IMG/VR virus record: IMGVR_UViG_3300025889_000510
Coordinates: 1 to 32,985 of that record
Direction: 5' to 3' (one strand)
Length of the DNA: 32,985 nt
Source of the DNA: a virus
How positions within the stretch are numbered: position 1 is the first letter of the stretch; every line of letters starts with the position of its first letter. Shown here piece after piece: positions 7,255-15,887 of this stretch. The position numbers were made by a program, and so were the translations under genes. The notes below the pieces were generated by a model. It saw only the letters and a program-made list of their open reading frames with translations, was not told the origin of the DNA and made no database searches.

Positions 7255-7292
7255 AGGCGGGGTTAGATTAATTTCTACTCCGCCTTTTTTTT
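7255..7292 (+). terminator. Rho-independent terminator after the capsid gene
   Basis: AGGCGG at 7255-7260 pairs with CCGCCT at 7280-7285, with partial further pairing of the inner bases (GGTTAGA against TCTACT), and an eight-base T run follows directly (7285-7292). It lies 12 bases after the capsid stop. About 70 bases of AT-rich DNA separate it from the next gene and may carry a promoter for the adaptor and tail genes, but no hexamer pair is convincing. Confidence 0.88.
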
Positions 7293-7365
7293 ATTCTTAA
7301 AATTATTAGTCAAATAGCTAAAGTCAATGATAAAATTAAAGTTGTTGAACTTTTAGAAAAGCAAT

Positions 7366-7659
7366 ATGGCTAGAAAAACATTAATAGATCATAAAACTGG
7401 TTATACACACGAATTTGCCACAGAAGATGATAAACTTGTGTATCACACCACACAGGATGTTCAGCCAGTCATAGAGCATTGTAAAAACATTGCAGAATAT
7501 GTAAAACCAGGTAAAGACTTCCGTCATGTTGCAGAAGTCCCATTAGTAGTTTATCAAAGAGCTTGTCGCGAAGGATGGGCTAACGATATGAAAGCATGGA
7601 AGAAATGGCTAAACAATTCAGATAATAAAGTATTTAGAACATGGCAAGGTAAACTATGA
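7366..7659 (+). CDS. Conserved small phage protein after the capsid
   Basis: A 97-residue protein. The pattern 'QDVQPVIEHCKNIAEY', 'DFRHVAEVPLVVYQRACREGW' and the end 'LNNSDNKVFRTWQGKL' is one I recognise from many phages, always one or two genes after the capsid and before the adaptor. The function is not established to my knowledge; the fixed place argues for a structural or head-completion role. It shares ATGA with the adaptor gene. Confidence 0.75.
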   Translation: MARKTLIDHKTGYTHEFATEDDKLVYHTTQDVQPVIEHCKNIAEYVKPGKDFRHVAEVPLVVYQRACREGWANDMKAWKKWLNNSDNKVFRTWQGKL

Positions 7660-8306
7660 CATACAGCGAATTAAAAACAAACATAGCGAATTATCTAAAC
7701 AGATCAGATCTTACATCTGAAATAGATATATTTATTGACAATACCGAAGCCGAATTAAACAGAAGATTACGCGTTGCAGATCAAGTTAAAAGAGCAACCG
7801 CAACCGCAGATGCACAATATTTATCTCTACCATCCGATTGGTTAGAAGCTGTTAATGTAGAAATTACATCCAATAATTTTAGCCCATTAATGCAAATGTC
7901 TATTGAATCATTGGATATTTATAGAAAGGCAAACAACAATGTCACAGGTCAACCTATTTATTTTGCATTAGTAGACAATACAATGGAACTTGCCCCTACC
8001 CCTGATGCTGAATATACATTACAATTAACATACTTTAGTAAAATAAATGCTTTAAGTGATTCTAATACATCTAACTTTGTATTAGCCTCGCATCCAGATA
8101 TTTACTTATATGGATCATTGAAACATGCATCTGTCTTCCTTATGGAAGATGAGAGAGCACCACTTTTCAATGCTCAGTTTGAGAAGTCCTTAGAGGAACT
8201 CAGGATGCAGCAAGAAAGGGCAGAGTTTTCTAAAGGATCTTTGATACCAAGAAGAAGATCTTATGGAAAAGCTAGAAAAAATATTTACTATTGGAGTAAT
8301 AATTAG
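7656..8306 (+). CDS. Head-tail adaptor (SU10-type / P22 gp4-like)
   Basis: A 216-residue protein starting MTYSELKTNIANYLNRSDL, then FIDNTEAELNRRLRVADQVKR (about 26-46), a strand-rich middle (YLSLPSDWLEAVNVEI; TLQLTYFSKINAL) and a helical C-terminus ending in a basic patch (RRRSYGKARKN). This order matches the adaptor family that forms the ring under the portal in SU10-type and related podoviruses. It joins the head to the tail machine. Position right after the capsid and before tail genes supports the call. Confidence 0.85.
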   Translation: MTYSELKTNIANYLNRSDLTSEIDIFIDNTEAELNRRLRVADQVKRATATADAQYLSLPSDWLEAVNVEITSNNFSPLMQMSIESLDIYRKANNNVTGQPIYFALVDNTMELAPTPDAEYTLQLTYFSKINALSDSNTSNFVLASHPDIYLYGSLKHASVFLMEDERAPLFNAQFEKSLEELRMQQERAEFSKGSLIPRRRSYGKARKNIYYWSNN

Positions 8307-8315
8307 GAGTAATAA

Positions 8316-8714
8316 ATGGCTGGATTTAGCGATTATTTAGAAGATAAAGTATTGGATCATGTTTTTGGCGGAGTTTCTTACACTGCACCCGCAACTTTGT
8401 ATGTAGCTTTATATACTGTAGCACCAGATGATACTGGTGGCGGTACTGAAGTAACAACTGCAGGTACAGCGTATGCAAGACAAACTGCTACCTTTACTGT
8501 ATCTGGTACATCACCAACAACTGCAAGTAACTCAGCAGCTATTGAATACCCAACTGCAACTGCCAACTATGGAACTGTTGTAGCTGTAGGTGTTTTAGAT
8601 GCTTCAAGTGCTGGTAACTTACTTGCTTATGCAAACTTAGATACTTCAAAAGTAGTATCTTCAGGAGATGTATTTAGATTTGATGCTGGTGATTTAGACA
8701 TCACATTAGCTTAA
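8316..8714 (+). CDS. Tail-associated protein, 'phage tail fiber' small family
   Basis: A 132-residue protein with TAGGAG nine bases ahead of the ATG. The start MAGFSDYLEDKVLDHVFGG, the strand PATLYVALYTVAPDD and the later YGTVVAVGVLDASSAGNLLAYANLD / SSGDVFRFDAGDLDITL match a widespread phage family commonly labelled tail fibre protein. It is all beta after the first helix. It probably sits in the virion near the tail or fibre attachment; the exact role is unproven. Confidence 0.75.
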   Translation: MAGFSDYLEDKVLDHVFGGVSYTAPATLYVALYTVAPDDTGGGTEVTTAGTAYARQTATFTVSGTSPTTASNSAAIEYPTATANYGTVVAVGVLDASSAGNLLAYANLDTSKVVSSGDVFRFDAGDLDITLA

Positions 8715-8718
8715 TACA

Positions 8719-9561
8719 ATGGCCTCTGTAGGCTACGGGTTATATACATACGGGAAGTCCAACTATGGAACTCCCGTATATCATTTTGGCGTAGCTACAT
8801 CTGCTCAAACATCTGGCTTTACAGCCGAATCATCCGTTCAAAAGAACGCTACCGCTACATCAGCGCAAACATCAGGATTTACCTCTGTTGGTGTAGTTAT
8901 TAAATTAGGTGCAGCTACTTCTGCACAAACATCAGGATTCAATGCAGTAGGCCACAAGATTAATCTTGGTGCATCCACCATAGTAGCAACATCTGGTGCT
9001 TCAGCTATAGGAAGGCAAATAGATCGTGGATCAGCCACTATAGCTCAATCATCCGATATGTCTGCAATCGGCAGACAAATAGATCGCGGAACAGCAACCA
9101 TAGCGCAGACATCAAGCATGACTGCGGTAGGCACACAAATAGACTTAGGATCAGCTACTATCGCAGAAACTAGCGGAATGTCCGCAGTTGGCACACAGGT
9201 TGATCTAGGATCAGCCACTTGTGCAGAAACATCTGGCATGAGTGCAGTTGGTAAACAAATAGACAGAGGTACAGCAACATGCGCAGAAACTTCTGGAATG
9301 ACTGCGGTTGGTAGATTTACAGTAAGTGCTAGTGCTGCATGTGCTGCTGTATCTGGCTTTGATGCTATCGGCAGACAAATTGACAGAGGAAGTGCTACCA
9401 TATCGCAAAGTAGTAGTTTTTCTGCTATCGGTGGTTTAAAATGGAATGATATAATTGTTCCATCTGATACATGGACAGATCAAACCACAAGTACAACTTG
9501 GACAACATTAAGCAATCCAAGCACTCCATGGACAGAACTAGATGAACAAGACGCAGCTTAA
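8719..9561 (+). CDS. Tandem-repeat tail protein (20-residue repeats)
   Basis: A 280-residue protein. The first 25 residues carry a G-Y-G...Y-G-x-S-N-Y-G motif. Residues 26-225 are ten 20-residue repeats and residues 226-239 a partial eleventh, of the form A-T-x-A-x-T-S-G-M-x-A-V-G-x-Q-I-D-x-G-S. The last 35 residues are Trp/Thr-rich (DTWTDQTTSTTWTTLSNPS). There is no enzyme motif. Regular 20-residue repeats with small residues and Gly at fixed places suggest a beta-solenoid or a long thin fibre. It lies between two tail fibre-type genes, so a fibre or receptor-contact role is likely. Repeat number may vary between relatives. Confidence 0.75.
   Translation: MASVGYGLYTYGKSNYGTPVYHFGVATSAQTSGFTAESSVQKNATATSAQTSGFTSVGVVIKLGAATSAQTSGFNAVGHKINLGASTIVATSGASAIGRQIDRGSATIAQSSDMSAIGRQIDRGTATIAQTSSMTAVGTQIDLGSATIAETSGMSAVGTQVDLGSATCAETSGMSAVGKQIDRGTATCAETSGMTAVGRFTVSASAACAAVSGFDAIGRQIDRGSATISQSSSFSAIGGLKWNDIIVPSDTWTDQTTSTTWTTLSNPSTPWTELDEQDAA
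8794..9435 (+). repeat. Eleven in-frame 60-bp repeats
   Basis: Ten full 60-bp units run from 8794 to 9393, with a partial eleventh to about 9435. All encode the 20-residue A-T-x-A...G-S unit. The first three share ATSAQTSGF; later ones carry ATIAQ/ATIAE/ATCAE-S-S/G-M. Copies 4, 5 and 10 end in GRQIDRGS/T. Unit length is constant with no insertions. Confidence 0.9.
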
Positions 9562-9574
9562 AGGATAAAGATTT

Positions 9575-11182
9575 ATGGCAGATACATTTACCACTAACCT
9601 AAACCTAACCAAACCAGAGGTCGGTGCATCCACCGATACCTGGGGTACTAAACTAAACGATGATTTAGACGATCTTGATGCGCTGTTTAGCTCCACTGGT
9701 ACATCCGTAGCGATGAACCTAGACGGAGCTGTAATAGACAGCTCTATCATTGGTGGCACAACTCCAGCAGCAGGTACATTTACAACTTTAACTGCTAATA
9801 CCTCTATTACAGGTACATTGGCTACTGCTGCTCAACCTAATATTACAAGTCTTGGTACGCTTACAGGTTTAGATGTTGCAGGTACACCAACCTTTGATGG
9901 TTTGACTGTTGATGGTGATGCAGAAATTTCAGACACCACCCCATCTTTATTACTTATGGAAAGTGATACTACTGATGTTAATACAAGGTTATTAAATAAT
10001 GGTGGTGACTTTTTCTTATCAACGATTAATGATGCAAAAAGCTCAGTCACAAATAGACTTTCTTTAGACCACGCCACAGGCGACATCTCCTTCTACGATG
10101 ATACAGGAGTTAGCCAAGCTCTATTTTGGGATGCAAGTGCTGAATCGCTTGGTATTGGTACGACTAGTCCTGCTGCTAAGTTAGATGTTTATCAGGGAGA
10201 ATTAAAAGTTACAGGAACTTTAGCAAACTGGTCGGTAGATTATCAAGGTGTAATAATGGACTTTACTCGTGCTTCTACAAGTTATATAAGAGCATCAAAT
10301 GCAGCAGGTCAATTACAGTTTCAAACTGGTGGTTCTAATAATCGCATGATCATCGACTCATCAGGACGAGTTGGTATTGGTACAACCTCACCACAAACAT
10401 CTACTAAAGGACTTCATGTAGTTCATGATGCTACAGAAGGTACACCATCTTTTCCTGATGGCGAGGTAATAATTGCTCAAAGAAACTTCAACTCTTCACA
10501 GGGTTGTCATATAGGAATTATTGCAGGAAGTGCATCTGAAAGTGCAATTAATTTTGGTGATAAAGACGATTCGGATGTAGGTAATATTACTTACAATCAT
10601 TCTAGTAATTCTATGTCATTTTTTACTGGTGGCACAGAACGCATGAGGATTGATAGTGCAGGAGCCTTGTTGATAGGCACTTCAGTAGGCGGTTTAACAG
10701 CAACAGGCACTAGTATCAATTCTAATGGAACTGGTGCGATGGTTTGCAACTTTACATCAGCTAATGAAATCTTTAGTTATAATAATAATAATGCAACTGG
10801 TACAAGTTACGAAATAGATTTTAGGCAAAACAATACAGAGGTTGGGAGAATTGGAGTAGGAAGTTCCACAACAACGTATGCTACAAGCTCAGACTATCGT
10901 TTAAAAGAAAACATCCAACCACTTGCAAATGGTTTGGAAAGAGTAAAACAGCTCAACCCTGTTCAATTTGATTGGAAAAAAGATGGTGAATCTAGTGAAG
11001 GTTTTATAGCTCACGAAGTACAAGAAATATTTAATGATGCTGTCGTGGGTGAAAAAGATGGCGACAAAATGCAAGGCATGGATTACGGAAGAATTACACC
11101 ATTGCTAGTAAAAGCCATCCAAGAACAACAAGTCTTAATCGAACAGCTACAAGCCGAAGTAGCACTACTTAAAGGAGAATAA
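9575..11182 (+). CDS. Tail fibre/spike with C-terminal S74 autoproteolytic chaperone
   Basis: A 535-residue protein with AAAGGATAAAG ahead of the ATG. The N-terminus ([19 protein letters not shown]...WGTKLNDDL) is a typical virion-anchor segment. Residues about 60-430 are strand-rich with the GIGTTSP...L repeats (about 195 and 263) seen in trimeric fibres. The C-terminus from 439 is a peptidase S74 intramolecular chaperone: S439-D-Y-R-L-K444 gives the Ser-Lys pair five residues apart, followed by [16 protein letters not shown] and a final coiled coil ([19 protein letters not shown]). By analogy with other S74 fibres, the chaperone aids trimer folding and cuts itself off just before S439. Confidence 0.9.
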   Translation: MADTFTTNLNLTKPEVGASTDTWGTKLNDDLDDLDALFSSTGTSVAMNLDGAVIDSSIIGGTTPAAGTFTTLTANTSITGTLATAAQPNITSLGTLTGLDVAGTPTFDGLTVDGDAEISDTTPSLLLMESDTTDVNTRLLNNGGDFFLSTINDAKSSVTNRLSLDHATGDISFYDDTGVSQALFWDASAESLGIGTTSPAAKLDVYQGELKVTGTLANWSVDYQGVIMDFTRASTSYIRASNAAGQLQFQTGGSNNRMIIDSSGRVGIGTTSPQTSTKGLHVVHDATEGTPSFPDGEVIIAQRNFNSSQGCHIGIIAGSASESAINFGDKDDSDVGNITYNHSSNSMSFFTGGTERMRIDSAGALLIGTSVGGLTATGTSINSNGTGAMVCNFTSANEIFSYNNNNATGTSYEIDFRQNNTEVGRIGVGSSTTTYATSSDYRLKENIQPLANGLERVKQLNPVQFDWKKDGESSEGFIAHEVQEIFNDAVVGEKDGDKMQGMDYGRITPLLVKAIQEQQVLIEQLQAEVALLKGE

Positions 11183-11184
11183 AA

Positions 11185-11529
11185 ATGGCAATAACTTATC
11201 AATGGAATGTAAACACAGTTGATGTGTACCCATCCGAAGAAGGTCACAGCAATGTGATTTATAACGTACACTGGCGTTTGAACGCTACCGATACTGAAGT
11301 CGATGCAGAAGGTAATCCTTATGTTGCTTCAGTCTATGGTACTCAAAGCCTTGATACTTCAGACCTATCTAACTTCACAAACTTTGACAGCGTGACAAGC
11401 TCACAAGTACAAGGTTGGGTTGAAGCTGCTATGGGTGCTGAAGCTGTACAAGGTTTGAAAGATGGATTGGATGCTAATATCGCAAACCAAAAGAATCCAA
11501 CTTCTGTTACCAAGCATCTCGTAGCTTAG
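11185..11529 (+). CDS. Conserved small protein after the tail fibre
   Basis: A 114-residue protein with AAAGGAGAATAAAA before the ATG. It starts MAITYQWNVNTVDVYPS, continues with NVIYNVHWRLNATD and ends with a helical segment (GWVEAAMGAEAVQGLKDGLDANIANQKNP). This pattern is common directly after fibre genes in marine phages, and I believe it matches a domain of unknown function (DUF7936), but I am not certain of the number. Probably a small virion or fibre-associated protein; no catalytic motif. Confidence 0.7.
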   Translation: MAITYQWNVNTVDVYPSEEGHSNVIYNVHWRLNATDTEVDAEGNPYVASVYGTQSLDTSDLSNFTNFDSVTSSQVQGWVEAAMGAEAVQGLKDGLDANIANQKNPTSVTKHLVA

Positions 11530-11532
11530 TGA

Positions 11533-13041
11533 ATGGCATTATTCCCAATCACCCCACCCGCAGGCATAGTCAAGAACGGAACTGATTATGCCAACAAAGG
11601 CCGTTGGGTTGACGGGGATTTAGTTCGTTTTGAAAATGGCTACCTAAAACCTATAGGTGGCTGGTCTAAGTTAAGAAATATTGCACTTGATGGTGAACCC
11701 ATTGGGATGTATGCGTATTCCGATAACTTAGGCGAACCTATCTTAGCGGTTGGTACTAGAGAAAAGGTTTACACACTTTACGATAACACCTGGACAGATA
11801 TTACTCCTGTTGGTTTTGTTAATGATGCAACCAACGATCCGCTTGGATTCGGTGCTTATATCTATGGTGAAGAAGATTACGGAGATGCTAGAAGTCAATC
11901 TGGACTACCACTCGATACAGGTCATTTCTCCTTTGATAACTGGGGCGAGATTTTAGTCTTTTGCTTTTCAGGCGATGGTAAGATTTACGAATGGTCGCCT
12001 AATTCTGGTGGCACACCCGATGCTATTGCAACCGCAGTAACCAATGCACCTACAGGCAACAAAGCAGTATTAGTAACCAACGAAAGACATTTGGTAGCTG
12101 TAGGATCAGCAGACGATCCTAGAAAGATTGCATGGTCAAACCGAGAAGATAGAGAAAACTGGACTTCTAAAGCTAACAATACTGCTGGTGATTTACAAAT
12201 ACCCACAGGCGGTAGAGCTTTATACGGAGTGAAGTTTGGCTCAGATGTTATTATGTTTAGCGATACTGGTATTAGCAGAATGTCGTATGTTGGCTCACCT
12301 TTTGTTTATGGTATCGGTGATGCTGGTACAAACTGTAAAGCAGTAGGTCGCAGAGTAATCGTACCTACTGGTAATTTCCTAGCATGGATGGGTGAAAACG
12401 CTTTCTTTGTTTATGATGGCACAGTTAGAGAGATACCATGCGAAGTGCATGATTATGTCTTTGATAATCTTAATGTGCCAGGCAGAGCAGCATCATGGGG
12501 TGGACACAACTCTAACTTCAACGAGATATGGTGGGGCTTTCCAAGCGGTACAAGTCAATACACCCCTAATAAATATGTGATATGGAACTATGCACAAAAT
12601 GTCTGGTCTATTGGTGAACTAGACAGAGGTTGTTGGATTGACCAAGGTGTATTTAACTATCCTATCGCTGGTGATTCTAATGGTTTTATTTACGAACACG
12701 AATCCACCACACTTAACAATTCACCAAACATAAATGGTAGATCACCATTCTGTCAGTCAGGGCCAATAGAAATAGGTAGTGGCGATAGATTGGTACAAGT
12801 TAATCAAATCATTCCAGATTCAGAAGCTAACACGCTACCAGGAGTAACCATTAGTTTCAAAGGTAAATTCACACCACTAGGTGCAGAAACCGATTTTGGC
12901 GACTTTACTTTTGAAAGTGATGGCTATACCGATGCAAGGTTTACAGCCAGACAAATACAAATGAAAGTAACAGGTTCAACCACCCAAGACTTTCAAGTTG
13001 GTAATATCAGAATAGATACCAAGGCTAGAGGTAAGAGATAA
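11533..13041 (+). CDS. P22 gp10-like DNA stabilisation / tail hub protein (putative)
   Basis: A 502-residue protein beginning MALFPITPPAGIVKNGTDYANKG then RWVDGDLVRFENGYLKPIGGWSKL. The rest is made of repeating strand blades with W, G and D turns (e.g. GRALYGVKFGSDVIMFSDTGISRM; NEIWWGFPSGTS), consistent with a beta-propeller. Similar marine podovirus proteins are annotated as structural or as P22 gp10-like tail stabilisation proteins that plug the head-tail channel. The place between fibre and ejection genes fits. The fold call is pattern-based and the exact role is inferred. Confidence 0.6.
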   Translation: MALFPITPPAGIVKNGTDYANKGRWVDGDLVRFENGYLKPIGGWSKLRNIALDGEPIGMYAYSDNLGEPILAVGTREKVYTLYDNTWTDITPVGFVNDATNDPLGFGAYIYGEEDYGDARSQSGLPLDTGHFSFDNWGEILVFCFSGDGKIYEWSPNSGGTPDAIATAVTNAPTGNKAVLVTNERHLVAVGSADDPRKIAWSNREDRENWTSKANNTAGDLQIPTGGRALYGVKFGSDVIMFSDTGISRMSYVGSPFVYGIGDAGTNCKAVGRRVIVPTGNFLAWMGENAFFVYDGTVREIPCEVHDYVFDNLNVPGRAASWGGHNSNFNEIWWGFPSGTSQYTPNKYVIWNYAQNVWSIGELDRGCWIDQGVFNYPIAGDSNGFIYEHESTTLNNSPNINGRSPFCQSGPIEIGSGDRLVQVNQIIPDSEANTLPGVTISFKGKFTPLGAETDFGDFTFESDGYTDARFTARQIQMKVTGSTTQDFQVGNIRIDTKARGKR

Positions 13042-13406
13042 TGGACTTTTCCTCACAAAGACAATATATTCAAAGAGCTGAAGATGTACATATTAATATA
13101 GATACAGCAAATACCCCTATTACTGTTTATACATCACCATCTGGTAATGACTTTAATTTCTCAGTTATTATTTCTTTTTTGGTTTGCGAACATCAAGGTC
13201 AACAAACTCAAATTAATGTTACCAACACGCATGGAGCAACGACTTACAATTTATTTAATGGTAAAGTGATTACTGCAACTAGCACCACAGATTTATTAGT
13301 AAATCCATTAATAATTCATCAAGGTGAAATTATAAAAGTGGAAGCAAGTCATGCGGGTAATTTAGATATCCACATGAGTATTATCGAATATGCAAAAGGC
13401 GACTAA
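13041..13406 (+). CDS. Small beta-rich virion-associated protein
   Basis: A 121-residue protein coupled to the upstream gene by TAATG. It alternates strands throughout (ITVYTSPSGNDFNFSVIISFLVCEH; TTYNLFNGKVITATSTTDLLVNPLIIHQGEIIKVEAS) with no helix or catalytic motif. The pattern of a jelly-roll or Ig-like sandwich, together with its place between a tail hub and ejection genes, suggests a small decoration or tail protein. Similar short proteins occur at this spot in other marine podoviruses. It overlaps the next gene by 17 bases. Confidence 0.65.
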   Translation: MDFSSQRQYIQRAEDVHINIDTANTPITVYTSPSGNDFNFSVIISFLVCEHQGQQTQINVTNTHGATTYNLFNGKVITATSTTDLLVNPLIIHQGEIIKVEASHAGNLDIHMSIIEYAKGD

Positions 13407-13800
13407 TAAAGTAGTAGAACTCAAACCCAAAGACGATAGAGAGCAATGGGAAGTAGAGTTTGAGCGTTGCCAACATTGGATTGAAAAGTCTTTGAAATAT
13501 CAAGATTTCTATACAATAGAAGATATAAAAGATAAAATAAAACATGGAATGTTTCATTTGTGGGCTGGTAAAAGATCAGCTCTAATAACTGAACTAGTAA
13601 TATTCCCCCAAGCACGAGCATTAAATTTGCTCTTTTGTGGTGGAGATTACACAGAGTTAGAAGAAATGATGCCAACGATAGAGATGTTTGCTAAGAAACT
13701 AAACTGCAAACGCTTATATGGTGGCGGTAGAAAAGGATGGTTAAGAAAGATTAAACATCTAGGATTCCAAGAAGAATACATGGTTAGAAAAGAATTATGA
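13390..13800 (+). CDS. GNAT-fold-like conserved phage protein
   Basis: A 136-residue protein. The middle strands (SALITELVIFPQARALNLLFCGGDYTELEEM) followed by a helix and the 'AKKLNCKRLYGGGRKGWLRKIKHLGF' segment resemble the acetyltransferase (GNAT) fold, where a GR-x-GW-x-R-like turn lies near the acetyl-CoA site. Many podoviruses carry such a protein just before the ejection genes. Whether it is an enzyme is unknown, and the canonical Q-x-x-G-x-G/A loop is not clear, so it may be a structural derivative. It shares ATGA with the next gene. Confidence 0.55.
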   Translation: MQKATNKVVELKPKDDREQWEVEFERCQHWIEKSLKYQDFYTIEDIKDKIKHGMFHLWAGKRSALITELVIFPQARALNLLFCGGDYTELEEMMPTIEMFAKKLNCKRLYGGGRKGWLRKIKHLGFQEEYMVRKEL

Positions 13801-15134
13801 GCAAAGGTAAAAGCACACAAACATCACAAATAACTTTACCAGCGTGGCAAGAGGCTCAACAAAAAGAGCTTTTTCAGGCTGCTAAAGGTTTAGCTGGTCA
13901 GCCATTTGTACCATATACAGGGCCAATGGTTGCTGGATTTAATCCAGATCAACTTAGACAATTTCAAGCTACTCGTGGTTTATTTGAAACAGGGATGCAA
14001 TACGATCCTTTAACTGGTTTACAGGAACTAGCTCAAGCTCCAACCCCAACCATTCAACCATTAACAGGTTTTCAAGCACCAACCATATCGCAGGTAACAA
14101 CACCCACAGCAGCACAAATTGGTGGCGTGCAAGCACCTCAATTCAAAGGTTTGTTGGGTGCAGATATTGCAGCCTATCAATCACCCTATCAACAACAAGT
14201 TATTGATGTTGCATTAGGCGATATTCAAAGACAAGCAGATATAGCACAACAACAAGCTCAAGAAAGATCGATTAGGGCAGGAGCTTTTGGTGGCTCAAGA
14301 TCTGCATTATTAGAAGCAGAAGCTGCAAGACCATACGCAGAGCAAGCAGCTAGAACAGTTGCTGGTTTAAGACAAGCAGGATTTGAGCAAGCGCAAAGAG
14401 CTGCTGAAGCAGATATCGCAAGACAACAACAGCTTGGTATATTTGGTGCAGAGCAAGCTCAACAGCGTGCTTTACAACAAGCTCAACTTCAGCAACAAGC
14501 TGGTCTATTAGGTGCTGAACAAGCGCAACAAAGAGCATTACAGCAAGCACAACTTCAACAGCAAGCAGGACTTGCAGGACAAGATATTCAAGCAAGAATG
14601 GCTCAATTCGCACCACAATTCCAACTTCAAGCACAAGCCCAAAGAGCTGGCTTGCTAGGTGCGCTGGGCGGTGAGCAAATGCAAAGACTTGGTTTACTTG
14701 GTCAGATTGGCGCACAACAGCAACAATTACAACAGGCTGCTTTACAGTTCCCATATCAAGAGTTCCAAAGAGCGTTGGCTTATGGCCCTCAACAACTTGG
14801 TTTATTACAAGCTGGCTTGGGTACGCCTTTGACAACTCAAACCACAACAGGACAACAAAAAACTGGTACAGGAGATATATTGGGTACTGCTGCTCAATTA
14901 GCAGGGATGTATTTTCTTGGATCAGACGAAAGAATGAAACAAGATATTAAGTTCCTAAGAGAAGAAAAAGGACACAATGTTTACTCTTGGAATTGGAATG
15001 ATAAAGCAAAATCTATTGGTTGGGACAAATATCCAACTATAGGAGTGCTTGCTCAAGAAGTTATGAAATATATGCCTGAAGCAGTTATTAAAAATGTGGA
15101 TGGTTACTACATGGTTAATTACGGAGCTTTATAA
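13797..15134 (+). CDS. Internal virion (ejection) protein with C-terminal S74-like domain
   Basis: A 445-residue protein that is very rich in Ala and Gln. It has a Pro-rich N-third (about 80-120), a conserved SIRAGAFGGSRSALLEAE (158-175), then a long A/Q helical region with two near-identical 22-residue repeats (217-238, 239-260), and a hydrophobic Gly stretch (LGTAAQLAGMYFLG, about 361-375). The last 70 residues form an S74-type domain: S376-D-E-R-M-K381 keeps the Ser-Lys spacing, followed by GVLAQEVMKYMPEAV and VNYGAL. Such proteins are packed in the capsid or tail and ejected with DNA. Self-cleavage is predicted, not shown. Confidence 0.75.
   Translation: MSKGKSTQTSQITLPAWQEAQQKELFQAAKGLAGQPFVPYTGPMVAGFNPDQLRQFQATRGLFETGMQYDPLTGLQELAQAPTPTIQPLTGFQAPTISQVTTPTAAQIGGVQAPQFKGLLGADIAAYQSPYQQQVIDVALGDIQRQADIAQQQAQERSIRAGAFGGSRSALLEAEAARPYAEQAARTVAGLRQAGFEQAQRAAEADIARQQQLGIFGAEQAQQRALQQAQLQQQAGLLGAEQAQQRALQQAQLQQQAGLAGQDIQARMAQFAPQFQLQAQAQRAGLLGALGGEQMQRLGLLGQIGAQQQQLQQAALQFPYQEFQRALAYGPQQLGLLQAGLGTPLTTQTTTGQQKTGTGDILGTAAQLAGMYFLGSDERMKQDIKFLREEKGHNVYSWNWNDKAKSIGWDKYPTIGVLAQEVMKYMPEAVIKNVDGYYMVNYGAL
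14445..14576 (+). repeat. Two 66-bp coding repeats
   Basis: Two adjacent 22-codon units (14445-14510 and 14511-14576) encode the same residues except the last one (Leu against Ala), yet differ at many third positions, including one Arg codon changed from CGT to AGA. The unit is G-A-E-Q-A-Q-Q-R-A-L-Q-Q-A-Q-L then QQQAGL. The copies are therefore old or diverged and held by protein-level selection. Confidence 0.85.
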
Positions 15135-15886
15135 TGGCAAACCAAAATATTTTAAATTTCTTAGGACAATTTGGTGGCGGTCAAAGTCAACCATTACAAT
15201 CCCCTGCTGGCTTTGTTCAACAACAACAAGAGGTAAAACTTCCACCATATATAACACCAACTACCCCAACACCAAAAGGCGGAAGCCCATTTGGTGATAT
15301 GTCAAAAAAATTAGACTCCAAAAGCCAAGGTTTAGCATTAATGCTATACGCACTTGGTGGCGCATTAAAGGGCGATAAAGACTTCGTACAAAACACTTTG
15401 GCATTACAACAAATGCAAGAAGGTAAGAAAAAGCAAGAAGCTCAGAAAGAAGCCTATCAAGATTTTCTTAAAAAATATGAAGGTCAAATAGATCAAAGAA
15501 TTACAGATTTTGCAAAAGTTTTAGGGCCAGAAAAGGGATCTGAATTATTAATGGGAACATTTAAAGGGCCAAGAAAGTTAACTGCTGCTGAACAAAACTT
15601 AGAAACATACAACGAAATTGCAAAGACAGGAACGCCAGAAGAAGTAGAATTAGCGCAAATAGCATTGCTTGGTGTTAGGCAGGGAAAATCAAAAGAACAA
15701 CTTAAAAACGAAGTAACAGCAAGCCTTCTTAAAGCAACAAACCCAATAACAGGTGAACCATATGAAATGGAAGAAATCCAAGAAAGATTAAGCATATTTG
15801 ATAAATTTTATCAAAATTCTAAACCATCAAATGCAACCCAAAGCGTTCCTTTACAGATTGAAGGTTATACTATCTTAGAGGGTTAA
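15134..15886 (+). CDS. Internal virion (ejection) protein, second of three
   Basis: A 250-residue protein coupled to the previous gene at its stop (ATAATGG). Residues about 10-60 are Pro/Gln/Gly-rich, followed by a compact helix (SQGLALMLYALGGALKGD) and long charged helices (KKKQEAQKEAYQDFLKKYEGQIDQ; LTAAEQNLETYNEIAK) with the DPITGEPY-like turn 'NPITGEPYEMEEIQERL' near the C-terminus. It resembles the small middle member of three-gene ejection sets in podoviruses. There is no enzyme motif. Assignment rests on position between two other internal protein genes and helical composition. Confidence 0.65.
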   Translation: MANQNILNFLGQFGGGQSQPLQSPAGFVQQQQEVKLPPYITPTTPTPKGGSPFGDMSKKLDSKSQGLALMLYALGGALKGDKDFVQNTLALQQMQEGKKKQEAQKEAYQDFLKKYEGQIDQRITDFAKVLGPEKGSELLMGTFKGPRKLTAAEQNLETYNEIAKTGTPEEVELAQIALLGVRQGKSKEQLKNEVTASLLKATNPITGEPYEMEEIQERLSIFDKFYQNSKPSNATQSVPLQIEGYTILEG

Positions 15887-15887
15887 A

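Noticed and set aside
9045-9401. Leftward ORFs with repeats in the 20-residue repeat region
   Set aside because: They mirror the 60-bp repeats of the real gene on the other strand and have no start signals.
11985-12206. Leftward and alternate-frame ORFs inside the gp10-like gene
   Set aside because: No ribosome sites, and the forward gene has clear coding character throughout.
14350-14847. A 165-codon leftward ORF
   Set aside because: Shadow of the A/Q-rich ejection protein; its hydrophobic runs reflect the reverse of Gln and Ala codons.
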